This document shows positions 10,292-18,754 of a DNA stretch of 64,000 nt, one piece after another; the first letter of the stretch is position 1, and every line of letters starts with the position of its first letter. This stretch comes from Hyphomicrobiales bacterium (GTDB taxonomy: Bacteria > Pseudomonadota > Alphaproteobacteria > Rhizobiales > Devosiaceae). The translations under genes and the position numbers were made by a program. The notes beneath the pieces were generated by a model. It was not told the origin of the DNA. It was given only the letters and a program-made list of their open reading frames with translations, and did not search any database. Where the stretch lies: assembly GCA_026981645.1 (NCBI GenBank), contig JALSII010000008.1, positions 40,618 to 104,617 on the forward strand, given 5' to 3'.

Positions 10292-11923
10292 CTATTGCCG
10301 GGTGAAAATCCAGGCAATTTCCGCTCCCGGCACTACTGGCGTTTCCAGTACAATCTGCTGGGTGCGATAAAATCCGATATGGGCTGACTGGCGCACGCTC
10401 TGCTCGATGCGGGCCCGGCTGCCTTCCCACAGAAAAGTCCATGTTGTCCCCGACTTCAGCCGGATATGGATGATTTCTTCCTCTCCGATACGCTCAGCCA
10501 CCGCCCCCGCAGCCAGATGGAAGCGCTGTATGAGGTTTCCCGAGAACTTGCGCCGCCCGCCCGGAGCACTCATCTTATCCTGACCAACCAGTGTTGCACC
10601 CGACGACATCAGGCTTACCCGCCGCTCTATCTCGATGCCAAAGCGTGACCGGAAAGCGCCGGTGCGGGCAATAATCTCCGGCTCAATACGGCCAACTTCA
10701 ATTTTTGGCTTGTCGCCGAAGGAAAAAAGCGCTCCTTGCCCCCCGAACCGGGCAGAGGACTGATCGTCAACTGTGGGCCCGGAATGGGCTGCTCCCTGCC
10801 GGAACAGGTCCTTTGATTCTGCCAACTCGTCGGGCGCCGGCCCGCAACTGCCCACAATCAGCTCCCGCCCGTGACTGAACTCAAAAGCCAGAGCACTGGC
10901 ATGAGCGTTCCCGGCAAAAGCCGCATCGGGCACAACTCCACTGTCAAGCACAACAACACTGTCCCCCTCAAGGATCACCCCGTACCCCGAAACAAGCGCA
11001 TTGCCATTGCGTCTGGCTGTTCCTTGTGTTTGCACCGCAAACATCAACTCCACCGGAATTTGCCCGCACCCGTTGAAATAGGCAGGCTGTCCGGTACTCA
11101 GGGTGACACTATCCAGCGCCAGATGCATTTTATCGATCAAACCTCCAAGCCGGCGTACCAGCTCGCCTGAAATCTGGGACAGGGTTAAACGCAGCGACAC
11201 CAGCTCAGTGAGCACCAGCAGGTGCAGGGCAGCGTTGCGCGACCGATGGAACCCGTCCTCATTCAGATGGTTTTCAAGAACATTGCACAGGCTTTCCGTG
11301 GCTTGGGCAACCTGGATTTGCGAACTTCCATCACTCAGAGCAATCCCCACAGGCAGCATGGCGGCCATCAACTCATCCAGAGGATCAAGGGCAAATGGCC
11401 CTCGCAAGCGTGCTGACTGCACCTGCATGGCAATTGAATGAGATATGGTTTTAATCTGCTCGCGGCTTGCCCCTTCCTCCAGCAGATTGAAGTGGCGTAG
11501 CCAATTCATAACCCGCAAGCCGGTGAGCGCCAGCCCCCAAGTGTTTTTGTCATACTCTGAATTGCGCCCGATCCAGTCCAGCACTAATGTGCGTGCAAAC
11601 TGGCGTTCCCCCTCGTCCCTGGCGTCCCGGAAATGGCGTAGCCAGGAAAACCCATGCAGCTCATTGTGCCAGGCCGCATGCTCAGTATCAAAGCTGAAAG
11701 GGGAAACACCCCCCGTGTCCACCAGCTTGGAGGCCAGCAGATAACGTCCGTGCATCATTTCACGCACGGTTTCACGGTCCGTGGGACGGTATTCCCTCAG
11801 CGCTGCATTGTATTCAGTTTGAGACAGACCACTCCACGTCCAGCTTATCAAAGGAGACGTGACCAGACCATCAGCAATGAGACAAGCAGTTCGCCAACCT
11901 CGAAACCACACTAGATTGAGCAC
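10292..11923 (-). CDS. Heparinase II/III family protein
   Basis: The 543-residue protein has an N-terminal helical toroid-like region (about 1-290) and a C-terminal beta-rich heparinase II/III domain (about 310-540), seen in motifs such as YFNGCGQ, ALAFEFSHGRELIV and GTTWTFLWEG. The family cleaves acidic polysaccharides by beta-elimination. In Hyphomicrobiales, members sit next to rsmB and purH and are suspected to act on alginate-like or exopolysaccharide chains, though this has not been shown for this subgroup. No clear signal peptide is visible. The GTG start follows AAGGAAAAC, a good ribosome binding site. The gene is oriented with rsmB upstream and purH downstream. Confidence 0.85.
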   Translation of the reverse strand: MLNLVWFRGWRTACLIADGLVTSPLISWTWSGLSQTEYNAALREYRPTDRETVREMMHGRYLLASKLVDTGGVSPFSFDTEHAAWHNELHGFSWLRHFRDARDEGERQFARTLVLDWIGRNSEYDKNTWGLALTGLRVMNWLRHFNLLEEGASREQIKTISHSIAMQVQSARLRGPFALDPLDELMAAMLPVGIALSDGSSQIQVAQATESLCNVLENHLNEDGFHRSRNAALHLLVLTELVSLRLTLSQISGELVRRLGGLIDKMHLALDSVTLSTGQPAYFNGCGQIPVELMFAVQTQGTARRNGNALVSGYGVILEGDSVVVLDSGVVPDAAFAGNAHASALAFEFSHGRELIVGSCGPAPDELAESKDLFRQGAAHSGPTVDDQSSARFGGQGALFSFGDKPKIEVGRIEPEIIARTGAFRSRFGIEIERRVSLMSSGATLVGQDKMSAPGGRRKFSGNLIQRFHLAAGAVAERIGEEEIIHIRLKSGTTWTFLWEGSRARIEQSVRQSAHIGFYRTQQIVLETPVVPGAEIAWIFTRQ

Positions 11924-12041
11924 ACGTTTTCCTTAAAGCCCCCCAAGGACAACAAACCTCTGAAATCAGAACTAACCAGTTGCAGAGGTCAAAAACCACC
12001 ATGACCTGAAAATATAGTCAATTTTACGAGTATTTGAAGGA

Positions 12042-13373
12042 TTAGACCTTGCGAAACCGCGCAATAAAAAAACCATCCAGACGCCCGTTTCCGCCCCCGC
12101 TATTTTCGACACCGGACACCCCAACACCCGGATGCGTCCGCAAGAACCCCTCAGGCCCAATGTTCCCTTTTAGCGCATCGGGCACGTTTGCGCCCGCAGG
12201 GTCGGCTTTCAAGTGTGGATAATTGTGCAAAACCCATGCCCCTTGCGCTTCTCCCTCCTCTTTTTGCAGAGAACAGGTGCAATAGACCAGCACACCGCCC
12301 TCGGCCAGATTGCCAATGGCGTTGGCCAGCATGGCGCGCTGAAGTTTCACCCGCCCCGCAATATCCTGTTGCCTGCGATGCCAGAGTACTTCGGGATGAC
12401 GCCGGAAGGTTCCGGTAGCTGAACAGGGTGCGTCGAGCAAAATACCGTCAAACTTCTGCGGCGCTGTGAAAGTGGCGGCATCACCCTGAACCAGTTCCGC
12501 CCCATAATTGAGGCGGGTGAGGTTTTCTTCCAGACGCTCAAGACGACTTTTATCATTGTCCAATGCTGTAACCTTGTAGCCGGCCTTGGTCAGTTGCGCG
12601 GTTTTGCCCCCCGGAGCGGCGCACATATCCAGAACCCGCGTCCCGGCGGGCAAACCAAGCTGGCGGGCGGGCAGAGCGGCGGCCGCATCCTGCACCCACC
12701 AGCGCCCTTCTGCAAACCCGGGCAGTTGGGCAACCGGCCGGTCGCGTTCAGCAATGCGCACACTGTCGGCAAAAAGCCTTGAGGCCCCCAATGCTTCAAT
12801 GAGGGCCGGATCGTTTTCTTTCAGTGTCAGGTCAAGGGGCGCGCCGGCCAGCAGGGCCTCGCCAAACCGGTTCAGATTCTTGGCCCCATAACGCGCGCTC
12901 CAGTCTTTTTGCAGCCAGCCCGGAAACAGCAATGACAAATCCAGCGCCTGCCACTTTTTCGCCTCGCGCTGGGCCTGACGCAGAACACCGTTGAGCAGCC
13001 GGTCAAAACGCGCCGCCCGCCTGTCCGTGCGCACCGCCTCCACCGACAGGTGCAAGGCGCTGTGCGCTGCCTGGTCCGGCATGAACAATAATTGGCTCAA
13101 CCCCAGCCGCAGCACGGCTTCGAACAGGCCGGAACGCGCCGGAACGCCACGAGCGAGCAAGGCAGATATTATCTGGTTTAGATGCCCCTGCCGCCTGAGA
13201 GTAACAGTCACCAGACGATTGGCCAGCGCCCGGTCACGCGCATCGGCAAGGTCCGCTTCGGTGAGGGGGACAAACGGGGAGCCTTTGAGCACATCGGCCA
13301 GCGTTTTTACCGCCAGAAGGCGCACTGCCAGTCCAGGGTGCTGAACTGACAATGATGCGTTTTTTGGGCTCAT
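12042..13373 (-). CDS. rsmB: 16S rRNA (cytosine-967-C5)-methyltransferase RsmB
   Basis: RsmB methylates C967 of 16S rRNA with S-adenosylmethionine. The 443-residue protein has an N-terminal NusB-like RNA-binding domain (about 1-145) and a C-terminal Rossmann methyltransferase domain. Visible motifs are the SAM-binding VLDMCAAPGGKTAQL, the DAPCSATGTFRRHPE motif IV and the catalytic cysteine motif VYCTCSL. Both cysteines expected for an RNA m5C methyltransferase are present. It is divergent from the SDHAF4 homologue with 62 bases between the starts. Confidence 0.95.
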   Translation of the reverse strand: MSPKNASLSVQHPGLAVRLLAVKTLADVLKGSPFVPLTEADLADARDRALANRLVTVTLRRQGHLNQIISALLARGVPARSGLFEAVLRLGLSQLLFMPDQAAHSALHLSVEAVRTDRRAARFDRLLNGVLRQAQREAKKWQALDLSLLFPGWLQKDWSARYGAKNLNRFGEALLAGAPLDLTLKENDPALIEALGASRLFADSVRIAERDRPVAQLPGFAEGRWWVQDAAAALPARQLGLPAGTRVLDMCAAPGGKTAQLTKAGYKVTALDNDKSRLERLEENLTRLNYGAELVQGDAATFTAPQKFDGILLDAPCSATGTFRRHPEVLWHRRQQDIAGRVKLQRAMLANAIGNLAEGGVLVYCTCSLQKEEGEAQGAWVLHNYPHLKADPAGANVPDALKGNIGPEGFLRTHPGVGVSGVENSGGGNGRLDGFFIARFRKV

Positions 13374-13435
13374 GCCTGTTCTTGTCTCGATTTATTGGAT
13401 AACACACATGAAGGTCAGGCAATCGGGAGAAGTTC

Positions 13436-13663
13436 ATGCCGCCACCAGCACGCTCAGACAAATCCGGCTCCAGCCCAAAAGTCAACTTAAACGAAAAAAA
13501 ACGAGTGGCCCATGCCAGAAAGGCGCTTTTGGAAGCTGAGGAACGCCATAAACGCCTGAAGGAAAAGGTCCAGTCCCGCGCGCCCGAGCACAATGGCCCC
13601 AAGGGCCCCGACCCGGCCCGCTATGGGGACTGGGAGGTCAGGGGAATTGCCAGTGATTTTTAA
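13436..13663 (+). CDS. DUF1674 / succinate dehydrogenase assembly factor 4 (SDHAF4) homologue
   Basis: This 75-residue protein has a basic, charged N-terminal half and ends with GPDPARYGDWEVRGIASDF, the hallmark of DUF1674. Its mitochondrial counterpart SDHAF4/Sdh8 binds flavinated SdhA and protects it during assembly of succinate dehydrogenase; the bacterial role is inferred from that homology. The start ATG follows GGGAGAAG at good spacing. It is single and short, between rsmB (divergent) and a convergent DUF1761 gene. Confidence 0.85.
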   Translation: MPPPARSDKSGSSPKVNLNEKKRVAHARKALLEAEERHKRLKEKVQSRAPEHNGPKGPDPARYGDWEVRGIASDF

Positions 13664-13674
13664 ATCCTGAAAGT

Positions 13675-14088
13675 TTAGCCGAACAGGCCGATGACAATGC
13701 CCTGCACGATGACCACGCCCAGCAGATAACCCCCGTCAATCAGGGTGAGTGCCCAGCTCATGTTCTGGTAGCGATGATTGATGACCATGGTGGTGATGGA
13801 AAAACCGGCCCATAGCATGATGCCCACGCTGACCGCGTTGGTGACATCGGTAACCCCGCCCATGAGAGCCGGCGTCAGGACGACAATGAAATAGGCCATC
13901 ACCAATTGGCAAATCGCAGCAAACACGAATGGCAGGGCACTGCCGCCCGAGCCCATGAGTTCTTTTTCTTTTTTGCCCGTGGCTGCAAACCACTGCTTGG
14001 CGAGAACCATATACCAGCCCATGCCCAGAGCCATGGAGGCCACCATCGCCAGAACCACGGAGACCCAGTTTACGCTCAAACTCAGCAT
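13675..14088 (-). CDS. DUF1761 domain-containing membrane protein
   Basis: The 137-residue protein has four hydrophobic helices with the layout of DUF1761: an N-terminal helix, then WYMVLAKQWF, a helix-rich centre and a C-terminal IDGGYLLGVVIVQG helix. The family is of unknown function. The gene stands alone and is convergent with the SDHAF4 homologue, with stops 11 bases apart. Confidence 0.8.
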   Translation of the reverse strand: MLSLSVNWVSVVLAMVASMALGMGWYMVLAKQWFAATGKKEKELMGSGGSALPFVFAAICQLVMAYFIVVLTPALMGGVTDVTNAVSVGIMLWAGFSITTMVINHRYQNMSWALTLIDGGYLLGVVIVQGIVIGLFG

Positions 14089-14151
14089 TTTATTTTCCCT
14101 CGTTTTTTGGCGCAGAGGCCCGCATGCCCCTGCGACAATTTATACCTTAGT

Positions 14152-14568
14152 TCATGAGCCAAGGCCACCCATCTGGCAAACCTGGTTCCATTCCGCTTCG
14201 GTCACCGGTTGCACCGAAAGACGCGAATTTTTGACCAGAACCATTTCCGACAATGCAGGTTCGGCCTTTATCTGGTCCAGCGTTACCGGGCTGGCAAGAG
14301 GTTCCACAGCCTCCACATCAACGCATTCCCAGCGCGCATCATCGGTGGTTGTATCAGGATGGCAGGCAGCGGCGACGCGCACAATGCCCACCACCTGTTT
14401 TTCGTTCACCGAATGATAAAAGAAACCAAGCTCCCCCACTTTCATGAGCCGCATATTGTTGCGGGCCTGATAGTTGCGCACCCCGTCCCACTGCTCGGGG
14501 CCGCCCTTGTTCATCTGGTCCTGCCAACTCCAGGTGCTGGGTTCTGATTTGAACAGCCAGTAAGCCAT
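14152..14568 (-). CDS. EVE domain-containing protein
   Basis: The 138-residue product starts MAYWLFKSEPSTWSW and contains WDGVRNYQARNNMR and GELGFFYHS, diagnostic of the EVE domain. This PUA/YTH-like fold can bind modified bases such as 5-methylcytosine derivatives in nucleic acids. A longer in-frame start at 14607 overlaps the upstream gene and adds residues without family resemblance, so the ATG at 14568, two bases past the YciI stop codon, is preferred. EVE and YciI genes are often neighbours; the pair is probably cotranscribed. Confidence 0.88.
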   Translation of the reverse strand: MAYWLFKSEPSTWSWQDQMNKGGPEQWDGVRNYQARNNMRLMKVGELGFFYHSVNEKQVVGIVRVAAACHPDTTTDDARWECVDVEAVEPLASPVTLDQIKAEPALSEMVLVKNSRLSVQPVTEAEWNQVCQMGGLGS

Positions 14569-14570
14569 TT

Positions 14571-14861
14571 CTAGCGCCCTTCTTTGTTGTTTATCGCCCA
14601 TTTCCAAGCGCGGATTTGCACCCTCTCAAACAGTCCGGCAAGAGTATAGGGGTCTTGCGCCGCAAAAGCCTCTGCTTCGGCGATATTGTCAGCTTCAATC
14701 ACCACAAGCGAGCCATCCGGCTCTTGGTTCCCGTCCAGAAACGGCCCGGCAAATACCAACCCTCCGCCCAGGGTTTCAAGATAGGTCAGATGTTCGGGGC
14801 GGGTCTTGAGGCGTGTGGCAAGCATTCCCGGTTTATCAGTCGCAATAATGGCGAACAGCAT
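14571..14861 (-). CDS. YciI family protein
   Basis: The 96-residue protein has the YciI ferredoxin-like fold signature: MLFAIIATDKPG at the start, RPEHLTYL, a GPFLDGNQEPDGSLVVIEA core and DPYTLAGLFE near the end. The His of RPEHLTYL and the Asp of DPYT are the usual putative active-site residues. YciI proteins are small dimers of unclear enzymatic role. It follows gpsA by 5 bases and precedes the EVE gene by 2, suggesting one transcript tsaD-gpsA-yciI-EVE. Confidence 0.9.
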   Translation of the reverse strand: MLFAIIATDKPGMLATRLKTRPEHLTYLETLGGGLVFAGPFLDGNQEPDGSLVVIEADNIAEAEAFAAQDPYTLAGLFERVQIRAWKWAINNKEGR

Positions 14862-14866
14862 GGACT

Positions 14867-15892
14867 TTATCCTTCTTCTTTGAGAGGCCGCTTCATCAGC
14901 GCCTCAACAATATCGGAGATTTTGCGTTCTCTCTCAAGCAGCCGGTTGACCGCATCAATCAGCGGGGTTTCAGCATCGTGTTGTTCGGCGATGGCTTTGG
15001 CCACCGGGGCGCTCGCCACCCCTTCGGCCAGTCCCATGCCAATAGCAAGCAGATATTCAACCGAACGCCCCCGCCCCAGTTCCAGCCCGAACTGGTAGTT
15101 GCGTGACTGAAACGAGGTGCAGCTCAGGGTGAGGTCGCCAAGACCGGCCAGCCCGCCCGCAGTACTGGCAGCCCCGCCAAGTTTTATAATGAGCCTGCCC
15201 ATTTCCGCATGGGCGCGGCCAATCAGTGCCGAGCGGGCGGAAAGCCCCAGACCCGCTCCCTCCACCGCACCGCAGGCCAGCGCATAGACGTTCTTGAGCC
15301 CCCCCGCCAACTGCACCCCCAGCGGGTCAAAAGAGGCGTAGGGGCGAAACCGGGCGCCAGCCAGCCTGTGAATGGCATTGTGGACCGCACCCCGGTTCTC
15401 CCCGGCCAGCGTCACCGCCGTGGGGCGACCCGCCACCACATCAACGGCAAAACTTGGACCCGACAAAACCAGAGGAATTGCTTCGGGCCAGTGGGCAAGA
15501 ACAATCTCGCTTTGCAGGGCCAGCGTCTGTTTTTCAAAGCCCTTGGCGGTGAGAATAACCGGAATATTTTTCTTCAAGTCATCGGGGATTGATTTGACAA
15601 CGCTGCGGGTCTGCTGGGCCGGAACTGCCAGCAAAACAAGGCTTGCGCCGGCCAATGCGCCCATATCAGTGCTGGCGGCAATGCGTTTTGAAAGCGCCTG
15701 CGCGCCCAGATAGCGCTGATTGGTATGACTGGCATTGATTTCGGCGGCTATCTTTTTGTCGCGCCCGATAAGGGTGACATCATTGCCGCCAAGAGCTGCG
15801 ACCTGGGCCAGTGCACTGCCCCAGGCCCCGGCACCAATAACGCATATTTTCCCGTCACCGGGTTCAGATTTATTGTGGCTTGGGTTTGTCAT
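14867..15892 (-). CDS. gpsA: Glycerol-3-phosphate dehydrogenase [NAD(P)+]
   Basis: GpsA reduces dihydroxyacetone phosphate to sn-glycerol 3-phosphate, the backbone of membrane phospholipids. The 341-residue protein shows the Rossmann motif [16 protein letters not shown], the substrate-site GPSFAVDV region with its preceding LSGPS, and the catalytic Lys in [14 protein letters not shown]. Its start overlaps the tsaD stop by four bases (15889-15892), indicating translational coupling. Confidence 0.97.
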   Translation of the reverse strand: MTNPSHNKSEPGDGKICVIGAGAWGSALAQVAALGGNDVTLIGRDKKIAAEINASHTNQRYLGAQALSKRIAASTDMGALAGASLVLLAVPAQQTRSVVKSIPDDLKKNIPVILTAKGFEKQTLALQSEIVLAHWPEAIPLVLSGPSFAVDVVAGRPTAVTLAGENRGAVHNAIHRLAGARFRPYASFDPLGVQLAGGLKNVYALACGAVEGAGLGLSARSALIGRAHAEMGRLIIKLGGAASTAGGLAGLGDLTLSCTSFQSRNYQFGLELGRGRSVEYLLAIGMGLAEGVASAPVAKAIAEQHDAETPLIDAVNRLLERERKISDIVEALMKRPLKEEG

Positions 15893-16962
15893 TTCACACC
15901 CACCGCCATGCTTTTGTCATCAAGCGGCCAGCGGGCGCGCGCTGCCATATCCAGTTCGTCAACCGCGCCAAACACAAGACGCTCGGCTCCGGCCCAGGCC
16001 ACCATCGCCCCGTTGTCGGTGCACAGATATGCCGGAGGCACCACCAACCTGCCATCGGCCCTGGCAGCAACATCTTCAAGAACCGCTGCAATCGCCTGGT
16101 TGGCGGCAACACCGCCCGCAACCACCAGCTTTTTTTTGTATCCGGGAAACTCCCGTCCAAACCGCTCAAGCGCCGCCGCCGCGCGGCTGGAAACAATGTC
16201 GGTCACGCTATGCTGAAACCCGGCGCAAATGTCGGCAATGTCGTCCTCACCAAGGGGCGCGATTTTCTCCGCTTGAAGCCGCACCGCGGTTTTCAGGCCG
16301 GAAAACGAAAAATCCAGCCGGTCCTGATTAAGCAGCGGGCGGGGGAATTTGAAGCGGGTGGCATCCCCGGCCTTTGCTGCTTCCTCAACCGCCGGGCCGC
16401 CGGGATGGCCAAGCGAAAGCATCTTGGCCACCTTGTCAAAAGCCTCCCCCAGCGCATCATCGATTGTCGTGCCCCAGAGCGCATAATCCCCCACCCCGCG
16501 TACCGCGACGAACTGGGTATGCCCGCCCGAAACCAGCAGCAGCAGATAGGGAAAGGCGATATTGTCGGTAAGCCGCGCTGTCAGCGCATGGGCTTCCAGA
16601 TGATTGACCCCGATGAGGGGTTTACCAAGCGCCGCCGCCAGCGCCTTGGCGGTAGTCAGACCCACCAGAACCCCCCCGATGAGACCCGGCCCCGCCGTTG
16701 CCGCTACAGCATCAATCTTGGAAAGCTCGAGGCCAGCCTCTTGCAGAGCACGGGCCACAATATCATCCAGATGCACCACATGAGCCCGCGCCGCCAGTTC
16801 CGGCACCACCCCCCCATAGGGCTGATGTTCCCCGATTTGCGAGCGCACAATGTTGGAGAGAATTTTCCCCAAGCCATCACTGTCACGCAACACAACAGAA
16901 GCCGCGGTTTCATCGCAACTGGTTTCAATACCCAAAACATGTGAAGGCGCTTGCTTGTTCAT
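15889..16962 (-). CDS. tsaD: tRNA N6-adenosine threonylcarbamoyltransferase TsaD
   Basis: TsaD transfers threonylcarbamoyl to A37 of tRNAs that read ANN codons, working with TsaB and TsaE. The 357-residue length is typical. Seen are the ASKHA-fold signature [12 protein letters not shown], the metal-binding [11 protein letters not shown] and SGGHTQFV, and the late GGVAANQAI and [12 protein letters not shown] motifs. It is divergent from hemC, the usual arrangement in many alphaproteobacteria. Confidence 0.97.
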   Translation of the reverse strand: MNKQAPSHVLGIETSCDETAASVVLRDSDGLGKILSNIVRSQIGEHQPYGGVVPELAARAHVVHLDDIVARALQEAGLELSKIDAVAATAGPGLIGGVLVGLTTAKALAAALGKPLIGVNHLEAHALTARLTDNIAFPYLLLLVSGGHTQFVAVRGVGDYALWGTTIDDALGEAFDKVAKMLSLGHPGGPAVEEAAKAGDATRFKFPRPLLNQDRLDFSFSGLKTAVRLQAEKIAPLGEDDIADICAGFQHSVTDIVSSRAAAALERFGREFPGYKKKLVVAGGVAANQAIAAVLEDVAARADGRLVVPPAYLCTDNGAMVAWAGAERLVFGAVDELDMAARARWPLDDKSMAVGVK

Positions 16963-17018
16963 GGCTAGGCTGTATCAACGAATTGTGGAAACTTCCAGCT
17001 AAACGGGACAGCACCAAA

Positions 17019-17981
17019 TTGCAATCTGAACAAACCACCCCTTTTTTGCGCATCGGCACCCGGGGTTCGCCGCTGGCGCTGGTACAGGCCCGCCATGTGC
17101 GCACCCTGTTGGCCAAAGAACACGCCATTGAGGAATCCGAAATTGAAATAATTGTTATCAAGACCGATGGCGACCGGACCCAGAGCGAAAACCTTTCCCT
17201 GAAGGACATTGGCGGCAAGGGGCTGTTTTCCAAGGAAATTGAAGCCGCCCTGCTCGCTGGATATGTCGATATCGGAGTGCACAGCGCCAAGGATATGGCA
17301 ACAAAACTTCCCGAAGGTCTGGAGATGGAGGTCTATCTGGAGCGCGAAGACATCAGGGATGCCTTTATCTGCCACTGTGCCAGCACCCTTGAGGAACTGG
17401 CACAGGGCGCAACATTGGGCACATCGTCCCTGCGCCGGGCCGCGCAGTTGCGCCATTTCCGCCCCGACTTCAAAATCATCGAGTTTCGCGGAAATGTGGA
17501 CACACGGCTGCAAAAGCTGGCGCACGGTATTGCTGATGCCACACTTTTGGCGGTGGCCGGTCTTAACCGGCTGGGCAAGTCGGATGCCGCCACCGGCCTG
17601 CTCGACCCTGAAACCTTTCCCCCCGCTCCCGCGCAAGGGGCCATCGGGATTGAGACCCGCACCGGTGACAAAAGAACCCGCAACCTTTTGACGCCCCTCA
17701 ACCACAGGGAGACTAACGAAGCCATTATCGCCGAACGCGCCATGCTGGCCACGCTTGACGGTTCCTGCCGCACCCCCATTGGGGTGCTGACCCGGCGACA
17801 GGGGGTGCAACTTCTAATGAGCGCCCAGGTGCTCAGCCCCGACGGGGTGCAGTGTTTTGCCGAGCAAATCCAGGGCACTGCAAATGAGGCACCAAAGCTG
17901 GGTCGGGAACTGGGTAAAAAACTCATTTCCGCCGCCGGGGAGGATTTCATGGCCCGGCTCAGGGAAAGCCGGGATATTTGA
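17019..17981 (+). CDS. hemC: Hydroxymethylbilane synthase (porphobilinogen deaminase)
   Basis: HemC links four porphobilinogen units into hydroxymethylbilane in tetrapyrrole synthesis. The recognisable protein begins at LRIGTRGSPLALVQA. The TTG at 17019 gives 320 residues, close to the family norm, and avoids overlap with the divergent tsaD start at 16962. An in-frame TTG at 16983 is the alternative; upstream frame extension to 16698 runs through tsaD and is rejected. Other marks are FRGNVDTRLQKL and the dipyrromethane-cofactor Cys in LDGSCRTPIG. Its stop directly abuts the hemD ATG. Confidence 0.95.
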   Translation: MQSEQTTPFLRIGTRGSPLALVQARHVRTLLAKEHAIEESEIEIIVIKTDGDRTQSENLSLKDIGGKGLFSKEIEAALLAGYVDIGVHSAKDMATKLPEGLEMEVYLEREDIRDAFICHCASTLEELAQGATLGTSSLRRAAQLRHFRPDFKIIEFRGNVDTRLQKLAHGIADATLLAVAGLNRLGKSDAATGLLDPETFPPAPAQGAIGIETRTGDKRTRNLLTPLNHRETNEAIIAERAMLATLDGSCRTPIGVLTRRQGVQLLMSAQVLSPDGVQCFAEQIQGTANEAPKLGRELGKKLISAAGEDFMARLRESRDI

Positions 17982-18710
17982 ATGGCAAAGCTGCTCATCA
18001 CCCGGCCCGAACCGGACAACAGACACACCGCAAAACTTCTGGCGGCACAAAATATCCAAAGTGAACTGCTGCCATTGCTGAGTTTTACGGTTCTGGATGT
18101 GCAGCTTCCAGATATTGCGGGTTTTGCCGCTCTTGCCGTGACCAGCGCCAACACCATCCGCGCCCTTGAGGCTTTTGACAAAATCCCCTCTCTTTCTCAT
18201 CTGCCCCTGTTCGCGGTTGGAGAAAAGACCGCTGAAGCTGCGCTGGCCGCCGGTTTCACCTCCGTCAGTACCGCAGGCAATTCGGTTGAAAGTCTGGCTG
18301 AACTCATTGCCGGGGCAAATCCATCCGGCCCCTTGTTCTATCCGGCGGCCCGCAACCGCTCTGGCAACCTCGCGGCCCTGCTTGAAGTCAACAATATCGA
18401 AGTGACCACTATCCCCCTCTATGCGATGGAAGCCAGAATGAATCTGAGTTCTGGAGAAACGGCTATGCTCAAGGACAGTTCCCTTGCTGGCATCCTGTTC
18501 TATTCCGCCCGTACCGCTCAAACCTTTGTTGAGCTTGCTGGCACTTGCGGGTTGGACATCATCAGGCAAACACCCGCCCTGTGCCTGTCGCCTAACGCCG
18601 CAAAACCCCTCATCAGGGCCGGGTTTGAAGTGATTCACATTGCAGATGCGCCAAATGAACAGGCAATGATGGCTTTGGCCTTGTCTTTTACCCGTTCGAA
18701 ACGCAAATAA
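17982..18710 (+). CDS. hemD: Uroporphyrinogen-III synthase
   Basis: HemD closes hydroxymethylbilane into uroporphyrinogen III with inversion of ring D. The 242-residue protein starts LLITRPEPDNRHTAK and has the bilobed low-conservation layout of the family, with ALAVTSANTIRAL, FYPAARNRSGNLA and ILFYSARTAQTF as landmarks. It starts on the base after the hemC stop and is followed 44 bases later by the Mic60-like gene in the same orientation. Confidence 0.93.
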   Translation: MAKLLITRPEPDNRHTAKLLAAQNIQSELLPLLSFTVLDVQLPDIAGFAALAVTSANTIRALEAFDKIPSLSHLPLFAVGEKTAEAALAAGFTSVSTAGNSVESLAELIAGANPSGPLFYPAARNRSGNLAALLEVNNIEVTTIPLYAMEARMNLSSGETAMLKDSSLAGILFYSARTAQTFVELAGTCGLDIIRQTPALCLSPNAAKPLIRAGFEVIHIADAPNEQAMMALALSFTRSKRK

Positions 18711-18754
18711 TGCAGGATGGATGAAGGCCTAAGTCGAGGAAGGACCAACAAGCG

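Noticed and set aside
16698..17018. N-terminal extension of HemC
   Set aside because: It overlaps the divergent tsaD coding region and has no HemC similarity; hemC starts at TTG 17019.
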